Origin: Candidatus Omnitrophota bacterium
Lineage (GTDB): Bacteria; Omnitrophota; Gorgyraeia; JABMRN01
Assembly: GCA_013202515.1 (NCBI GenBank)
Contig: JABMRN010000352.1
Location: 1 to 11,734, forward strand
Direction of reading: 5' to 3'
DNA length: 11,734 bases
Shown: positions 1 to 7,620 of the stretch, piece after piece
Position numbering within the stretch: the first letter of the stretch is position 1
Layout: each line of letters begins with the position of its first letter
The notes under the pieces: model-generated
The model's input: only the letters and a program-made list of their open reading frames with translations
The model's database searches: none
What the model was told of the DNA's origin: nothing
Translations under genes and position numbers: made by a program

Positions 1-291
1 AATCAGATAAGAGAAGAGCAGCAACCAAAGAGTATGCCTAATTACACATTTACAATAATCGAAGAACCCAAACATGAAAGTGCCCAATTATCTTGACATT
101 ACTAATACTTAATTCATGTTGACAATACTTGCTTTCAGCATTACTATATAAAATACCGGGATGCAATAGTTTATTCAAATTGGGAATGCCCGCACCTAGC
201 ATTAAAATAATTTCTTTATAGAAAAGACGCGAAAAAATCCTTAACATAGATTTAAAAAAAATCCAATTCCAAAAGGAAAAACCGAAAATAA
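1..291. other. Left-edge non-coding stretch, possible 3' end of an upstream gene
   Basis: No convincing complete gene is visible. On the + strand the first frame is open from base 1 to a TGA at 94-96, about 31 codons rich in charged residues. This could be the tail of a gene that starts before the window, but so short an open stretch could arise by chance. The rest is AT-rich and contains two TTGACA hexamers (93-98 and 119-124). An 89-codon minus-strand reading frame also crosses this stretch, with no recognisable motif. Confidence 0.3.
119..147 (+). promoter_or_regulatory. Candidate sigma70 promoter for the first glycosyltransferase
   Basis: A perfect -35 TTGACA (119-124) is followed after 17 bp by TACTAT (142-147), a four-of-six match to TATAAT. 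The transcript would have a leader of about 140 nt before the TTG start at 292. A run reading TATAAA lies slightly further down (147-152) but at poorer spacing. This is a pattern match only. Confidence 0.4.
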
Positions 292-1266
292 TTGAATATC
301 GTATCCCATGAACCCTCAAAAAAAAAAGATATTATAATACTAGCTCCGGTTTATAATGACTGGGATTCCTTTTGTTTGCTAGCGGAGCAGATAAATAATA
401 TCGCTGAAAAATCAGATTTTATTGAAAGATTAATGATTTTTGGAATAAACGACGGTTCTTCAATTGAACCAAATTACGCGAAATTAAAAAATAAAAATAC
501 CGGAATAATTCACCTTACCCACAATTTCGGACATCAAAAAGCAATAGCTTTAGGGTTGGCTTATGTGGCGAAAGAAAAAAAATGCGATGTTGTGGTGATA
601 ATGGATGCCGACGGAGAAGATGACCCGGAAGATATTGAAAAATTGCTGCGCAAAAGTCTTGCGGAACCAGGCAAAATCATTTTTGCCAAGCGTTCAAAGC
701 GGCATGAAAGCTTTTTATTCAAGTTTTTTTATAAAATTTATAGATTTGTATTCCGAGTACTTACCGGTGAGACAATATCATTCGGAAATTTTTCGAGCAT
801 CCCTTTTAATATATTAAATAAACTAGTAACGGTCTCAGAAATTTGGAACCATTACTCAGGCGCTGTAATTAAATCAAAAATTCCCTATGCTGCTGTATCC
901 GTCGGAAGGGGAAAAAGATTTGCGGATAATTCAAGAATGAATTTTAATTCGCTTGTTTTGCATGGGCTAAGCGCCATTTCCGTGCGAATAGACATTGTAT
1001 GCGTTCGTATTCTTTTGGCAATCATTATGCTGATGGCGCTTGCCGCTGCAAGCATTCCTATTGCGATAGGTATCCGCATTTTTAGCAATTTAGCAACACC
1101 TGGTTGGACCACTTATGTCATTATCGGATTGGTTGTATTCTTAATGCAGGGTTTTTTAATCGCTTTAATCCTGCTGCTCATTGTATTAATTTACCGTACT
1201 AAAAAACCTTTTATTCCGGCAAAAGAGTATCAGGATTTTATCCTGAAAGTCGAAAAAATTAATTAA
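292..1266 (+). CDS. Membrane-anchored family 2 glycosyltransferase, polyprenyl-phosphate type
   Basis: This protein of about 324 residues probably transfers a sugar from a nucleotide donor, perhaps to a polyprenyl phosphate, at the inner face of the membrane. The N-terminal GT-A domain has the opening strand IIILAPVYND (residues 14-23), an NFGHQKA motif (78-84) typical of dolichol-phosphate-mannose-synthase-like enzymes, and the metal-binding MDADG (104-108; D105 and D107). Two hydrophobic helices (about 238-260 and 275-300) precede a short basic tail, the usual layout of DPM/GtrB/ArnC-like members. The start is a TTG directly after an in-frame stop (289-291), so the frame cannot extend upstream. 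The purine-rich AAAAGGA at 271-277 is a rather distant ribosome site. The next in-frame ATG would cut into the catalytic domain. Sugar and acceptor cannot be read from sequence. Confidence 0.88.
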   Translation: MNIVSHEPSKKKDIIILAPVYNDWDSFCLLAEQINNIAEKSDFIERLMIFGINDGSSIEPNYAKLKNKNTGIIHLTHNFGHQKAIALGLAYVAKEKKCDVVVIMDADGEDDPEDIEKLLRKSLAEPGKIIFAKRSKRHESFLFKFFYKIYRFVFRVLTGETISFGNFSSIPFNILNKLVTVSEIWNHYSGAVIKSKIPYAAVSVGRGKRFADNSRMNFNSLVLHGLSAISVRIDIVCVRILLAIIMLMALAAASIPIAIGIRIFSNLATPGWTTYVIIGLVVFLMQGFLIALILLLIVLIYRTKKPFIPAKEYQDFILKVEKIN

Positions 1267-1300
1267 TCAATAGAGCATTCATCCCACCCATCCGCATTTC

Positions 1301-1320
1301 ATAGGGGACGTTTACCCTTG
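1301..1320 (+). repeat. Dispersed 20-bp intergenic repeat, copy 1
   Basis: ATAGGGGACGTTTACCCTTG lies 34 bp past the stop of the glycosyltransferase gene. Its exact reverse complement is at 7621-7640, and a shorter version (first 13 bases) is at 2942-2954. All three lie just downstream of stop codons. Short GGGGAC-bearing repeats of this kind are often linked with REP-associated tyrosine transposases; no such transposase is in the window, so that link is inference. Confidence 0.7.
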
Positions 1321-1356
1321 CCCGAACCCGTTGCAATTAAAGGAGTTACAAGCTGC

Positions 1357-1442
1357 CATCCGCCTTCGCATGTTGGGCTATTCAGAGTAGATAGCCTTCG
1401 GCGGATGTTGTCCTCCGAAGCTGAACGCGAAAGCAATTCAGC
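1357..1442. repeat. Two adjacent intergenic stem-loops (palindromic repeat-like)
   Basis: The first structure has an outer stem CATCCGCC (1357-1364) / GGCGGATG (1400-1407) and an inner stem GGCTAT (1376-1381) / ATAGCC (1391-1396) around a 9-nt loop. The second has GCTGAA (1420-1425) / TTCAGC (1437-1442), with a nested GC-GAAA-GC (1427-1434). Its flanks TCC-CC and GG-GGA are partly complementary too. Local GC is clearly higher than in the surrounding DNA. There is no T-run right after it, so it does not look like a simple intrinsic terminator. A mobile palindromic repeat or mRNA 3'-end structure is more likely. Confidence 0.6.
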
Positions 1443-1495
1443 GAAGGTGGAACATTTTCCATTTTAACTAAGAACAAATTTTACGTCTTTTTCTC

Positions 1496-1526
1496 TTGGA
1501 CTTTTTCCCTTCAAATATGATATACT
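1496..1526 (+). promoter_or_regulatory. Candidate promoter abutting the radical SAM start codon
   Basis: TTGGAC (1496-1501) is followed after 19 bp by TATACT (1521-1526), which is one mismatch from TATAAT. Transcription would begin near 1533, almost at the ATG (1535). No Shine-Dalgarno sequence precedes that ATG, so a leaderless message is possible. The spacing is slightly long, which lowers confidence. Confidence 0.35.
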
Positions 1527-1534
1527 CCACAATT

Positions 1535-2938
1535 ATGACGAACATACTTCTAGTGAACCCTTCACAGGCCGGCGTATATGGAAAAATGAAGCCCCCCGTG
1601 CAGATGCATATGGGCTTGGCGTATATCGCTAGTGTCCTTGAAAACAGGGGCAATGGGGTAGAAATCCTGGATATAGACGCGGAAGGTTTGGATGCGGCAA
1701 GGTTTACTGAGGTCCTAAAAAAAAGAAAGCCCGATGTAGTAGGATTCACTGTTACGACCCCCACCTTCTCATCTTCGCTCGAGCTGGCAGAGCTCGTAAA
1801 AAAGCATAACTCCGGAACATACGTTATTTTTGGCGGTATTCATCCGACAATAAGGCCGTTTGAGACAATACAATTAAGTTATGTAGATATCGTTGTAATC
1901 GGAGAAGGCGAGCTTACTTTTAGTGAAATAGTCGAGGCCCTTGAAAAAAGAGAAGACTTATCGTCGGTAAAAGGAATAATGTTTAAGGCTGGCGGTAAAA
2001 CAAAAGAAACTCCTCCAAGACAGCTCCTAAGCGATCTGGACAGTCTTCCTTTTCCATCAAGAACACTCTTTAAATCAAAAGTATATTCCTATCCCGACGC
2101 CTTATATCGCGAAACAGCGTCTATGATTACGAGCAGGGGTTGCCCCGGTATGTGCAGCTATTGTAATGCAAACCGTATTTTTAAAAGAGTATTCAGGGCA
2201 AGGAGTGCCGGGAATGTCCTCGATGAGATGGAGCTTCTCACAACATCTATGGGGATAAAAGAAATACACATTTGGGATGATAATTTTGTAACTGACAAAA
2301 AAAGGGTGCTTGCAATAAGAGATGAGATATTAAAAAGAAATATTAGGGTTAAGATCGCGTTTCCGAACGGCTTGAGGGCTGATTTTCTTGACGAGGGCAT
2401 AATGAGAGCCCTGAAAGAAATGGGTGTCTATAGCATTGCTATAGGGGTAGAGAGCGGCTCCGAAGAAATTTTAAAAAAAGCGCATAAGGGAATAAAACTC
2501 GAAAGAATAGAAGAGGTTTTTCATCTCGCAAAGAAGTTAGGACTTGAAACCTGGGCTTTTTTTATTATCGGGTTGCTGGGCGAAACCTCAGAAACAATAA
2601 AGAAGACAATTGCATTTGCAAAAAAATTAAATCCCGATATAGCAAAATTTCATATATTGAAACCTTATCCAGGGACTGAAGTCTACGATGAGCTAAAGAG
2701 TCTGGATTTTATTCTTACCGAAGATTACGATAAGTTCGGGATTCACACCCCTCCTGTTCATAGGCTGGAAAATCTTTCGCCTCGCGATATGCTCATGTGG
2801 CAGAAAAAAGCTTATAAAAGTTTTTATTTAAGACCATCAACAATTATAAATCAGGCATTAAGGATAAAAACGTTAAATCGTCTAAAGCTTAATTTTGAAG
2901 CCGGTGCCGGCCTCTTAAAAACCCTTATTTCTAGCTAG
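1535..2938 (+). CDS. B12-binding domain radical SAM protein
   Basis: This 467-residue protein belongs to the BchE/HpnJ-like group (class B methyltransferases and relatives), which use a [4Fe-4S] cluster, SAM and usually cobalamin for methylation or rearrangement. The N-terminal Rossmann-like half (about 1-135) opens MTNILLVNPS and contains FGGIHPT (99-105) and IGEGE (122-126), typical of the B12-binding fold. No DxHxxG cobalamin-ligand motif was seen, as in many of these enzymes. The radical SAM centre is RGCPGMCSYC, with cluster cysteines C203, C207 and C210, followed by a TIM-barrel stretch including IGVESGSEEIL. I chose the ATG at 1535 because the domain begins at once; a TTG at 1496 is in frame but adds residues lying over the candidate promoter. 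Neighbouring glycosyltransferases suggest lipid or glycan modification, but the substrate is unknown. Confidence 0.88.
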   Translation: MTNILLVNPSQAGVYGKMKPPVQMHMGLAYIASVLENRGNGVEILDIDAEGLDAARFTEVLKKRKPDVVGFTVTTPTFSSSLELAELVKKHNSGTYVIFGGIHPTIRPFETIQLSYVDIVVIGEGELTFSEIVEALEKREDLSSVKGIMFKAGGKTKETPPRQLLSDLDSLPFPSRTLFKSKVYSYPDALYRETASMITSRGCPGMCSYCNANRIFKRVFRARSAGNVLDEMELLTTSMGIKEIHIWDDNFVTDKKRVLAIRDEILKRNIRVKIAFPNGLRADFLDEGIMRALKEMGVYSIAIGVESGSEEILKKAHKGIKLERIEEVFHLAKKLGLETWAFFIIGLLGETSETIKKTIAFAKKLNPDIAKFHILKPYPGTEVYDELKSLDFILTEDYDKFGIHTPPVHRLENLSPRDMLMWQKKAYKSFYLRPSTIINQALRIKTLNRLKLNFEAGAGLLKTLISS

Positions 2939-2941
2939 AGG

Positions 2942-2954
2942 ATAGGGGACGTTT
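2942..2954 (+). repeat. Dispersed GGGGACGTTT repeat, short copy
   Basis: ATAGGGGACGTTT matches the first 13 bases of the repeat at 1301-1320, beginning 4 bp after the radical SAM stop codon. It is followed at 2968-2983 by CCTGCCGGCAAGTAGG, which contains the perfect palindrome TGCCGGCA (2970-2977). The rest of this 118-bp gap is AT-rich, with a TATACT at 3020-3025 that lacks a good -35 partner. Confidence 0.55.
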
Positions 2955-3056
2955 CTTTTTGAGCCCGCCTGCCGGCAAGTAGGTAACTTCTTGTATATCA
3001 AGATGTTACATCATAAAATTATACTACTAATTGGAAAGAGATATTAAGCGCAGAAT

Positions 3057-4055
3057 ATGGTTATTTCTAGAGAGCCGTTCGTTTCGATAATCATACCTTT
3101 CAAGGAGGACTCTTCTAAAATTAGAGAGTGTGTCAGAGAGTGCAAAAAATTGAACTACATAAATTATGAAATTATTTTACTACCAGATGCCTCAATTGAA
3201 GAAAAAGAGTTTTTTAGGTGTAAAATAATTCCCACAGGAGTCGTGACTCCTGCGGCGAAGAGAAATATTGGTATAAAAAATGCGAGGGGAGAAATCTGTG
3301 CCTTTTCTGATGCTGATGCATATCCAGATAGAGACTGGCTAAAAAACGCAATCCTCTATTTAAATAATGATAGTATAGCTATTTTGGGAGGGCCAAATCT
3401 AACTCCACCAGATAATAATTTATTACAAAAAATTATTGGTGATGTTTTAGGTTCGAGGGTTGGGATGTGGAATGTTAGTATTAGATATTCCATAAGAAAG
3501 GCGCAAAATACCGATTTATTGCAAAGCTGCAACATGATAATTCCAAAAAGAACTTTCTCTGAACTTGGCCATGGGTGGGACGAAACTCTTATTACCGGTG
3601 AGGACGCAAAGCTGTGTTATGAAGTTAGGGAGCTTGGGAAAAAGCTTCGTTACGTCCCAGATGTTATTAACTACCATCATAGGAGAAACACGCTCTTATC
3701 TTACCTAAAACAAATATGGGGTTACGCGAGAGATCAGGCATTTGTTTTGAAAGAAAGAAGAAAAATTGATAGACCCTTGATTTTTGTGCCTTCACTATTT
3801 GTTTTATGGTTTGCATTTGGTCCTTTTTTATTCATGCTGCCGGCCATTGATTTTTACATGCAGCTTCTTTATATAATTACCGCTAGCTTATATTTAATCG
3901 TAATCGCATTAGGATGTATTTTGCGAAACATTAAAAGGGCACCACTTATGTTTATTTTGATTATTTCTACACATATAAGTTATGGTTTAGGTTTTCTGAG
4001 GGGATTTCTGTTTGGAAAACCTTGCTCTACAAAAAGAACGAAAACATGCCACTGA
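3057..4055 (+). CDS. Family 2 glycosyltransferase with C-terminal membrane helices
   Basis: This 332-residue inner-membrane protein with a cytoplasmic GT-A domain probably adds a sugar to a growing surface glycan. Visible landmarks are the first strand SIIIPFKED (10-18), the AAKRNIGI stretch (66-73), the metal-binding SDADAYP (84-90; D85 and D87), and TGEDAKLCYE (180-189), which carries the likely catalytic-base region (E182/D183). The WGYARDQA block (221-228) resembles the QxxRW-like acceptor-site region of processive enzymes but is not a match to it. Three hydrophobic segments follow at about 241-261, 266-288 and 296-315. The ATG at 3057 has only a weak upstream purine tract (GGAAAGAG, 3033-3040). 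The end overlaps the next gene by 10 bp, which implies translational coupling with the SPASM radical SAM enzyme. Donor and acceptor are not predictable. Confidence 0.87.
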   Translation: MVISREPFVSIIIPFKEDSSKIRECVRECKKLNYINYEIILLPDASIEEKEFFRCKIIPTGVVTPAAKRNIGIKNARGEICAFSDADAYPDRDWLKNAILYLNNDSIAILGGPNLTPPDNNLLQKIIGDVLGSRVGMWNVSIRYSIRKAQNTDLLQSCNMIIPKRTFSELGHGWDETLITGEDAKLCYEVRELGKKLRYVPDVINYHHRRNTLLSYLKQIWGYARDQAFVLKERRKIDRPLIFVPSLFVLWFAFGPFLFMLPAIDFYMQLLYIITASLYLIVIALGCILRNIKRAPLMFILIISTHISYGLGFLRGFLFGKPCSTKRTKTCH

Positions 4056-5152
4056 TAGATTATTTAAAACATAGCCCAAGATTAATTTATAAGAAAACTG
4101 AGACACCTTCCTATTTGACATTCTTTGTAACCAATAGATGTAACGCCAGTTGCGATCACTGCTTCTTTTGGAAAGATTTAGAGAAAATGGAAGAAAAGAT
4201 GGATTTGGGGGAGATTGAGAGAGTTTCAAAGAGCATGGGCAATCTGCTTTCCATTTTAATTACTGGCGGAGAACCGTTCCTAAGAAAAGACTTGCCGCAA
4301 ATAGTAAGGTTTTTCTATGAGAACAACAATACGCAGAATATAGTTGTTTCCACAAACGGTATCCTCACCTCCCAGATAGTGGAATCAACAAAGCAAATTG
4401 TTGAGCAGTGTGAAAAAGCACACGTTATCGTTAATCTTTCGTTTGATGCAATCGGAAAAGACCATGATAGGATTAAAAAGGTAGAAGGTTGCTTCGACAA
4501 AGCAATAGCTACCTATGAAGAATTGCGTAAGTTAAAACCTAGGCATTCTAACTTAAACGTTGGCATAGTGATTGCAATGCATCAACTTAACGAGGAAGGC
4601 GTAAGAGCTACATATGAATATATCAGAGATGAGCTTAAGCCAGATTCGATTGCCCTTAATCTGCTCAGGGGTAATCCCAAAAATCCAAAATTGAAAGAAA
4701 TCGATATTAATAATTATGATTCCTTGTGTCAGGAGATGAATCAGGACATCCTTACGCAAAGACTCACGGGCTATAGCAATTTTCCGCTTGTTGAATTTAC
4801 AATTGCAAACAATATGCTCATCCGTGACTATGTAAGCAAAACCTACAGGACCCAATGCTACCAAATGCCATGCTATGCCGCTCTGCTTAATGCTGTAGTG
4901 TATCCAAATGGGGATGTTGTCGCCTGCGAACCCCTGGATAAAAAACTTGGGAATTTAAAAAAAACAAACTATGATTTCAAAAAAGTTTGGTTCAGCAGAA
5001 AAGCTATAGACTTGAGAAAATGGATAAAAGACACAAAATGCTTTTGTACGCATGAGTGCAACTTGAACACAAACATACTCTTCAACCTTCGATTCTTGCC
5101 AAAGCTGCTGATTGGTGCTGCAAAGATAAAATGGAAGAGAATACAGAAATAA
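4046..5152 (+). CDS. Radical SAM protein with SPASM-like C terminus
   Basis: This enzyme of about 368 residues is predicted to hold a catalytic [4Fe-4S] cluster at C32-x3-C36-x2-C39 (RCNASCDHC), with the SAM-contact motif GGEPF at 74-78. C-terminal cysteines (C271, C276, C294, and C332, C334, C338) surround a YPNGDVVACE strand and a GNL motif. That is the pattern of SPASM or twitch auxiliary clusters found in peptide- or small-molecule-modifying enzymes. I prefer the ATG at 4046, which overlaps the upstream stop (4053-4055). An in-frame TTG at 4022 would add eight residues. Neither start has a strong Shine-Dalgarno site. The overlap with a glycosyltransferase gene suggests the two act in the same pathway, perhaps modifying a glycan or its lipid carrier. 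There is no small precursor-peptide gene beside it, which argues mildly against peptide maturation. Confidence 0.87.
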   Translation: MPLIDYLKHSPRLIYKKTETPSYLTFFVTNRCNASCDHCFFWKDLEKMEEKMDLGEIERVSKSMGNLLSILITGGEPFLRKDLPQIVRFFYENNNTQNIVVSTNGILTSQIVESTKQIVEQCEKAHVIVNLSFDAIGKDHDRIKKVEGCFDKAIATYEELRKLKPRHSNLNVGIVIAMHQLNEEGVRATYEYIRDELKPDSIALNLLRGNPKNPKLKEIDINNYDSLCQEMNQDILTQRLTGYSNFPLVEFTIANNMLIRDYVSKTYRTQCYQMPCYAALLNAVVYPNGDVVACEPLDKKLGNLKKTNYDFKKVWFSRKAIDLRKWIKDTKCFCTHECNLNTNILFNLRFLPKLLIGAAKIKWKRIQK

Positions 5153-5195
5153 TTTTTGTTGCCGCAAAATTATTTACTGTTTGCTAGAAACAGTA
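5147..5195. promoter_or_regulatory. Two abutting perfect hairpins between radical SAM and deacetylase genes
   Basis: The first is AAATAATTTT (5147-5156) / AAAATTATTT (5166-5175), a perfect 10-bp stem with a 9-nt loop that includes the stop codon of the upstream gene. The second is TACTGTTT (5175-5182) / AAACAGTA (5188-5195), a perfect 8-bp stem with loop GCTAG. They share base 5175, so they are back to back. The stems are AT-rich and the second lacks a following U-run, so a strong terminator is doubtful. RNA processing, partial attenuation or an operator are alternatives. Confidence 0.5.
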
Positions 5196-5208
5196 GTAAA
5201 GAAAAAAT

Positions 5209-6066
5209 ATGAAAATACCAATTTTTGCGTTATATGCTATTGCGATTACCTTTATGGCAAATCAAGCACTGGCGGATTTGTCCCGGATAGAGAATAAAGA
5301 AGGTGTTGTTTACTATCATGGTGATCCAAGCAAGAAAAGGGTAGCCCTTACTTTCGATGACGGGCCTTACGAACCGTACACATCCGAGATTCTTGAAATT
5401 CTAAAGTCCAATGATATTAAGGCAACATTTTTTTTAATTGGCGATAACGTTAAGGATTTTCCTGAGTGTGCGAAGAGAATCGTAAGATATGGCCACGCCA
5501 TCGGAAATCATACCTTTTATCATCCGGACTTAAGATTTATTTCAGTGCTCGGAATCCGACGGGAAATCAATAGAGGTGAGGATATTATTTTTAAAACGAC
5601 GGGGGTAAAAACTTCTTTATTCCGTCCGCCCTATACCTGCGTAAATGAACGCATCAACCGCCAGGCAAATAATTCTGGATACACAGTGATAGGATGGTCA
5701 GTGAGCAGTAAAGACGGCGGTAAGAAAATTAAGCCCGAAAAAATTGCTGAAATAACTTTACCGTATGTTAAGAACGGATCCATAATTCTTCTTCACGATG
5801 GTGACAGAATCAAAGGATCAAGTAGGCTAGAGACAGTAAAGGCACTTCCTCTAATTATTAAATCTTTAAAAGAACAAGGTTACCATTTTGTTACTATTCC
5901 CCAGCTTCTCAGGATCCAGGGGACTTTTGATGAAGGGGGCTTCTTACTTTGGCGCAATCCAATATTTTATGATAAGTTAAAAATTGACATCCTACACTTT
6001 TTATGTAATCCCTCCTTACTCGCCTATAAATACCTTGCCGATTTTTGTCTCAGCCCGGTGTTTTAA
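5209..6066 (+). CDS. Secreted NodB-type polysaccharide deacetylase
   Basis: This 285-residue protein is predicted to remove N-acetyl groups from an extracytoplasmic glycan (family CE4). The N terminus is a signal peptide with hydrophobic core residues 3-18 and probable cleavage after ALA (20-22). The catalytic motifs are in order: TFDDGP (48-53; D50 and D51), the zinc-binding H101-TFY-H105, RPPY (139-142), and LLHDG (194-198). The fourth motif is odd: after W163 the sequence reads SVSSKDGG, so the Asp (D169) of the usual DW pair is kept but the Trp is Gly. A tail of about 50 residues follows the core domain, with hydrophobic patches and two cysteines. The ATG at 5209 has only a weak purine tract ahead. 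It lies 56 bp after the radical SAM gene and may be co-transcribed with it. The exact glycan is unknown. Confidence 0.88.
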   Translation: MKIPIFALYAIAITFMANQALADLSRIENKEGVVYYHGDPSKKRVALTFDDGPYEPYTSEILEILKSNDIKATFFLIGDNVKDFPECAKRIVRYGHAIGNHTFYHPDLRFISVLGIRREINRGEDIIFKTTGVKTSLFRPPYTCVNERINRQANNSGYTVIGWSVSSKDGGKKIKPEKIAEITLPYVKNGSIILLHDGDRIKGSSRLETVKALPLIIKSLKEQGYHFVTIPQLLRIQGTFDEGGFLLWRNPIFYDKLKIDILHFLCNPSLLAYKYLADFCLSPVF

Positions 6067-6104
6067 AAAAGGTGAAATAGGCTAACAGATCCAGAGATCA
6101 CATC

Positions 6105-6132
6105 TTGACAAATAAAGAGAATATGCTATACT
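6105..6132 (+). promoter_or_regulatory. Strong sigma70 promoter of the AAA ATPase gene
   Basis: TTGACA (6105-6110), 16 bp, then TATACT (6127-6132): eleven of twelve consensus bases. It lies in the gap after the deacetylase gene and predicts a start near 6139, giving a leader of about 57 nt. Confidence 0.7.
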
Positions 6133-6187
6133 TGTATCAGTGTAGTGATACAATAATGCTGATTTATGAGTTATTAAACTGATACAA
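6132..6187 (+). promoter_or_regulatory. Operator-like inverted repeat plus third half-site
   Basis: TTGTATCA (6132-6139) and TGATACAA (6146-6153) form a perfect 8-bp inverted repeat with a 6-bp spacer, beginning at the last base of the -10 element. A third, direct copy TGATACAA lies at 6180-6187 and overlaps the Shine-Dalgarno AAGGAG (6186-6191). A repressor bound here would cover the transcription start. An RNA hairpin is the alternative reading. Confidence 0.55.
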
Positions 6188-6195
6188 GGAGATAT

Positions 6196-7605
6196 ATGGA
6201 CAGAATTAAACTTTCACAAATATTGTATAGATGGAATCCTTGGTGGGAAGGCAAAAAACCGGTTATGCCGGAGTTTAAAAGAAGCGAGTATTTCCATATC
6301 CAAAAAGAAATTTCCAATAAGAAAATATCAGTCATTACCGGACCACGACAGACAGGTAAAACAACATTAATGTACCAATTAATAGCAGGGATTATAGACG
6401 GTGGTACAAAACCTTCACAAGTATTATATCTTCTCTTGGATGATTTTATCGATGAGATTGAGAAAGGTAATTTAACCTTAAGAGAAATATTGGAGGTATG
6501 GTCGGAGGATATCTTAAAAGAAAGGCTCACAGAGGGTAAAAAAATTGTTTTTTTTGATGAAATCCAGGTTTATAAAAAGTGGTCAAGAGAACTAAAATCA
6601 TTGATCAGCCAAAACTATCCTATTAAATTTATAGCATCAGGGTCATCAAGTGTTGATATATTAGAAAGAACCTCTGAATCATTGGCAGGCAGAATATCAA
6701 GAACAATTATTATGCCGCTTAAATTCAATGAAATCCTGAGGTTTTACGTAAACAATGATATATGGACGGAAAAGATCAAACCGTTGACTGTCTCCTTAAC
6801 AAAATGTTTATTAAAAGGTCTCTCCGAGAATAAGCCGGATATTTTCTTCCGTGAAATGAGTAAGGCTTATAAGGCACTTCTTCCGATAGAGGATATTATT
6901 CGTATTCATTTTAACAAGTATTTCAAAAAAGGCGGTTATCCCGAAATAGCCTTACAGGACCTTGACAGGTTCCAATCATTTTCTAGATTAAAGAATTATA
7001 TTGATTCGGTAATTCATAAGGACTTTGTTAATTTCTTTAAGGTCAGAGATACAAAAACATTAGAAAGGATATTAAAGCTTGTATCTAAAAATACCTCGCA
7101 GATTATTGTAGAACGCGGGTTGGCAAAGGATCTGGGGGCTTCTGTTAATACCATCAGAAATCACCTGGGATTTTTAGAAAGCGCTTTTTTGGTTATGGGT
7201 AGCAGCATACATTCAAAAAGTTACGCCAAAAAGATAAGGCGTCCGGAAAAGTTATATATTATTGACATAGGGCTAGGCGATGTCCTAGCCGGCTACGATG
7301 ATAGTGATAATGGAAAAATAGCTGAGACAATAGTTCATAATCATTTGGAATTCATAGCATTAAGTAATCCTATTTTCCAGTTCGAATTGACATATTGGAA
7401 AAACAACCGCGAAATTGACATCATCTTAACGCATAAAAGTAAATCTCTGCCTATAGAGGTAAAATATGGAAAAGCAAGAAATATCGAGGCCGTAAAAGAT
7501 TTTACGGAAAAATATAACACCTGGGGTATAGTCATATCCGATGAGTTAAAGCAGGAAGGCAGAATTATATTTGTCCCAATACATCTAATTTTGTTGCTGC
7601 AGTAA
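6196..7605 (+). CDS. AAA-family ATPase with DUF4143-type C terminus
   Basis: This cytoplasmic protein of 469 residues is of the AAA_14/DUF4143 type, a widespread family with no agreed function that is often found in accessory regions. Visible motifs are Walker A GPRQTGKTT (49-57), Walker B IVFFDE (117-122), a sensor-like FIASGS (145-150) and ESLAGR (161-166). Further down, LAKDLGASVNTIRNHL looks like a helix-turn-helix. Near the end REID (D408) and IEVK (E421, K423) resemble a PD-(D/E)XK nuclease core, as is usual in the family. The N terminus RWNPWWEGK is a recurring family opening. The ATG at 6196 follows AAGGAG by 4 nt. It has its own promoter and operator-like sites, so it is a separate unit from the glycan genes. 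Its position before a toxin-antitoxin pair fits an accessory or defence role, but that is inference. Confidence 0.85.
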   Translation: MDRIKLSQILYRWNPWWEGKKPVMPEFKRSEYFHIQKEISNKKISVITGPRQTGKTTLMYQLIAGIIDGGTKPSQVLYLLLDDFIDEIEKGNLTLREILEVWSEDILKERLTEGKKIVFFDEIQVYKKWSRELKSLISQNYPIKFIASGSSSVDILERTSESLAGRISRTIIMPLKFNEILRFYVNNDIWTEKIKPLTVSLTKCLLKGLSENKPDIFFREMSKAYKALLPIEDIIRIHFNKYFKKGGYPEIALQDLDRFQSFSRLKNYIDSVIHKDFVNFFKVRDTKTLERILKLVSKNTSQIIVERGLAKDLGASVNTIRNHLGFLESAFLVMGSSIHSKSYAKKIRRPEKLYIIDIGLGDVLAGYDDSDNGKIAETIVHNHLEFIALSNPIFQFELTYWKNNREIDIILTHKSKSLPIEVKYGKARNIEAVKDFTEKYNTWGIVISDELKQEGRIIFVPIHLILLLQ

Positions 7606-7620
7606 GTTTGTTCCAAGCCA

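Noticed and set aside
50..319. Minus-strand open frame of 89 codons at the left edge
   Set aside because: No recognisable motif or good ribosome site, it overlaps the start of the glycosyltransferase gene, and the region looks like non-coding DNA with promoter elements.
1321..1450. tRNA or small RNA gene
   Set aside because: The stems do not form a cloverleaf and there is no T-loop or acceptor-stem pattern; a palindromic repeat explains it better.
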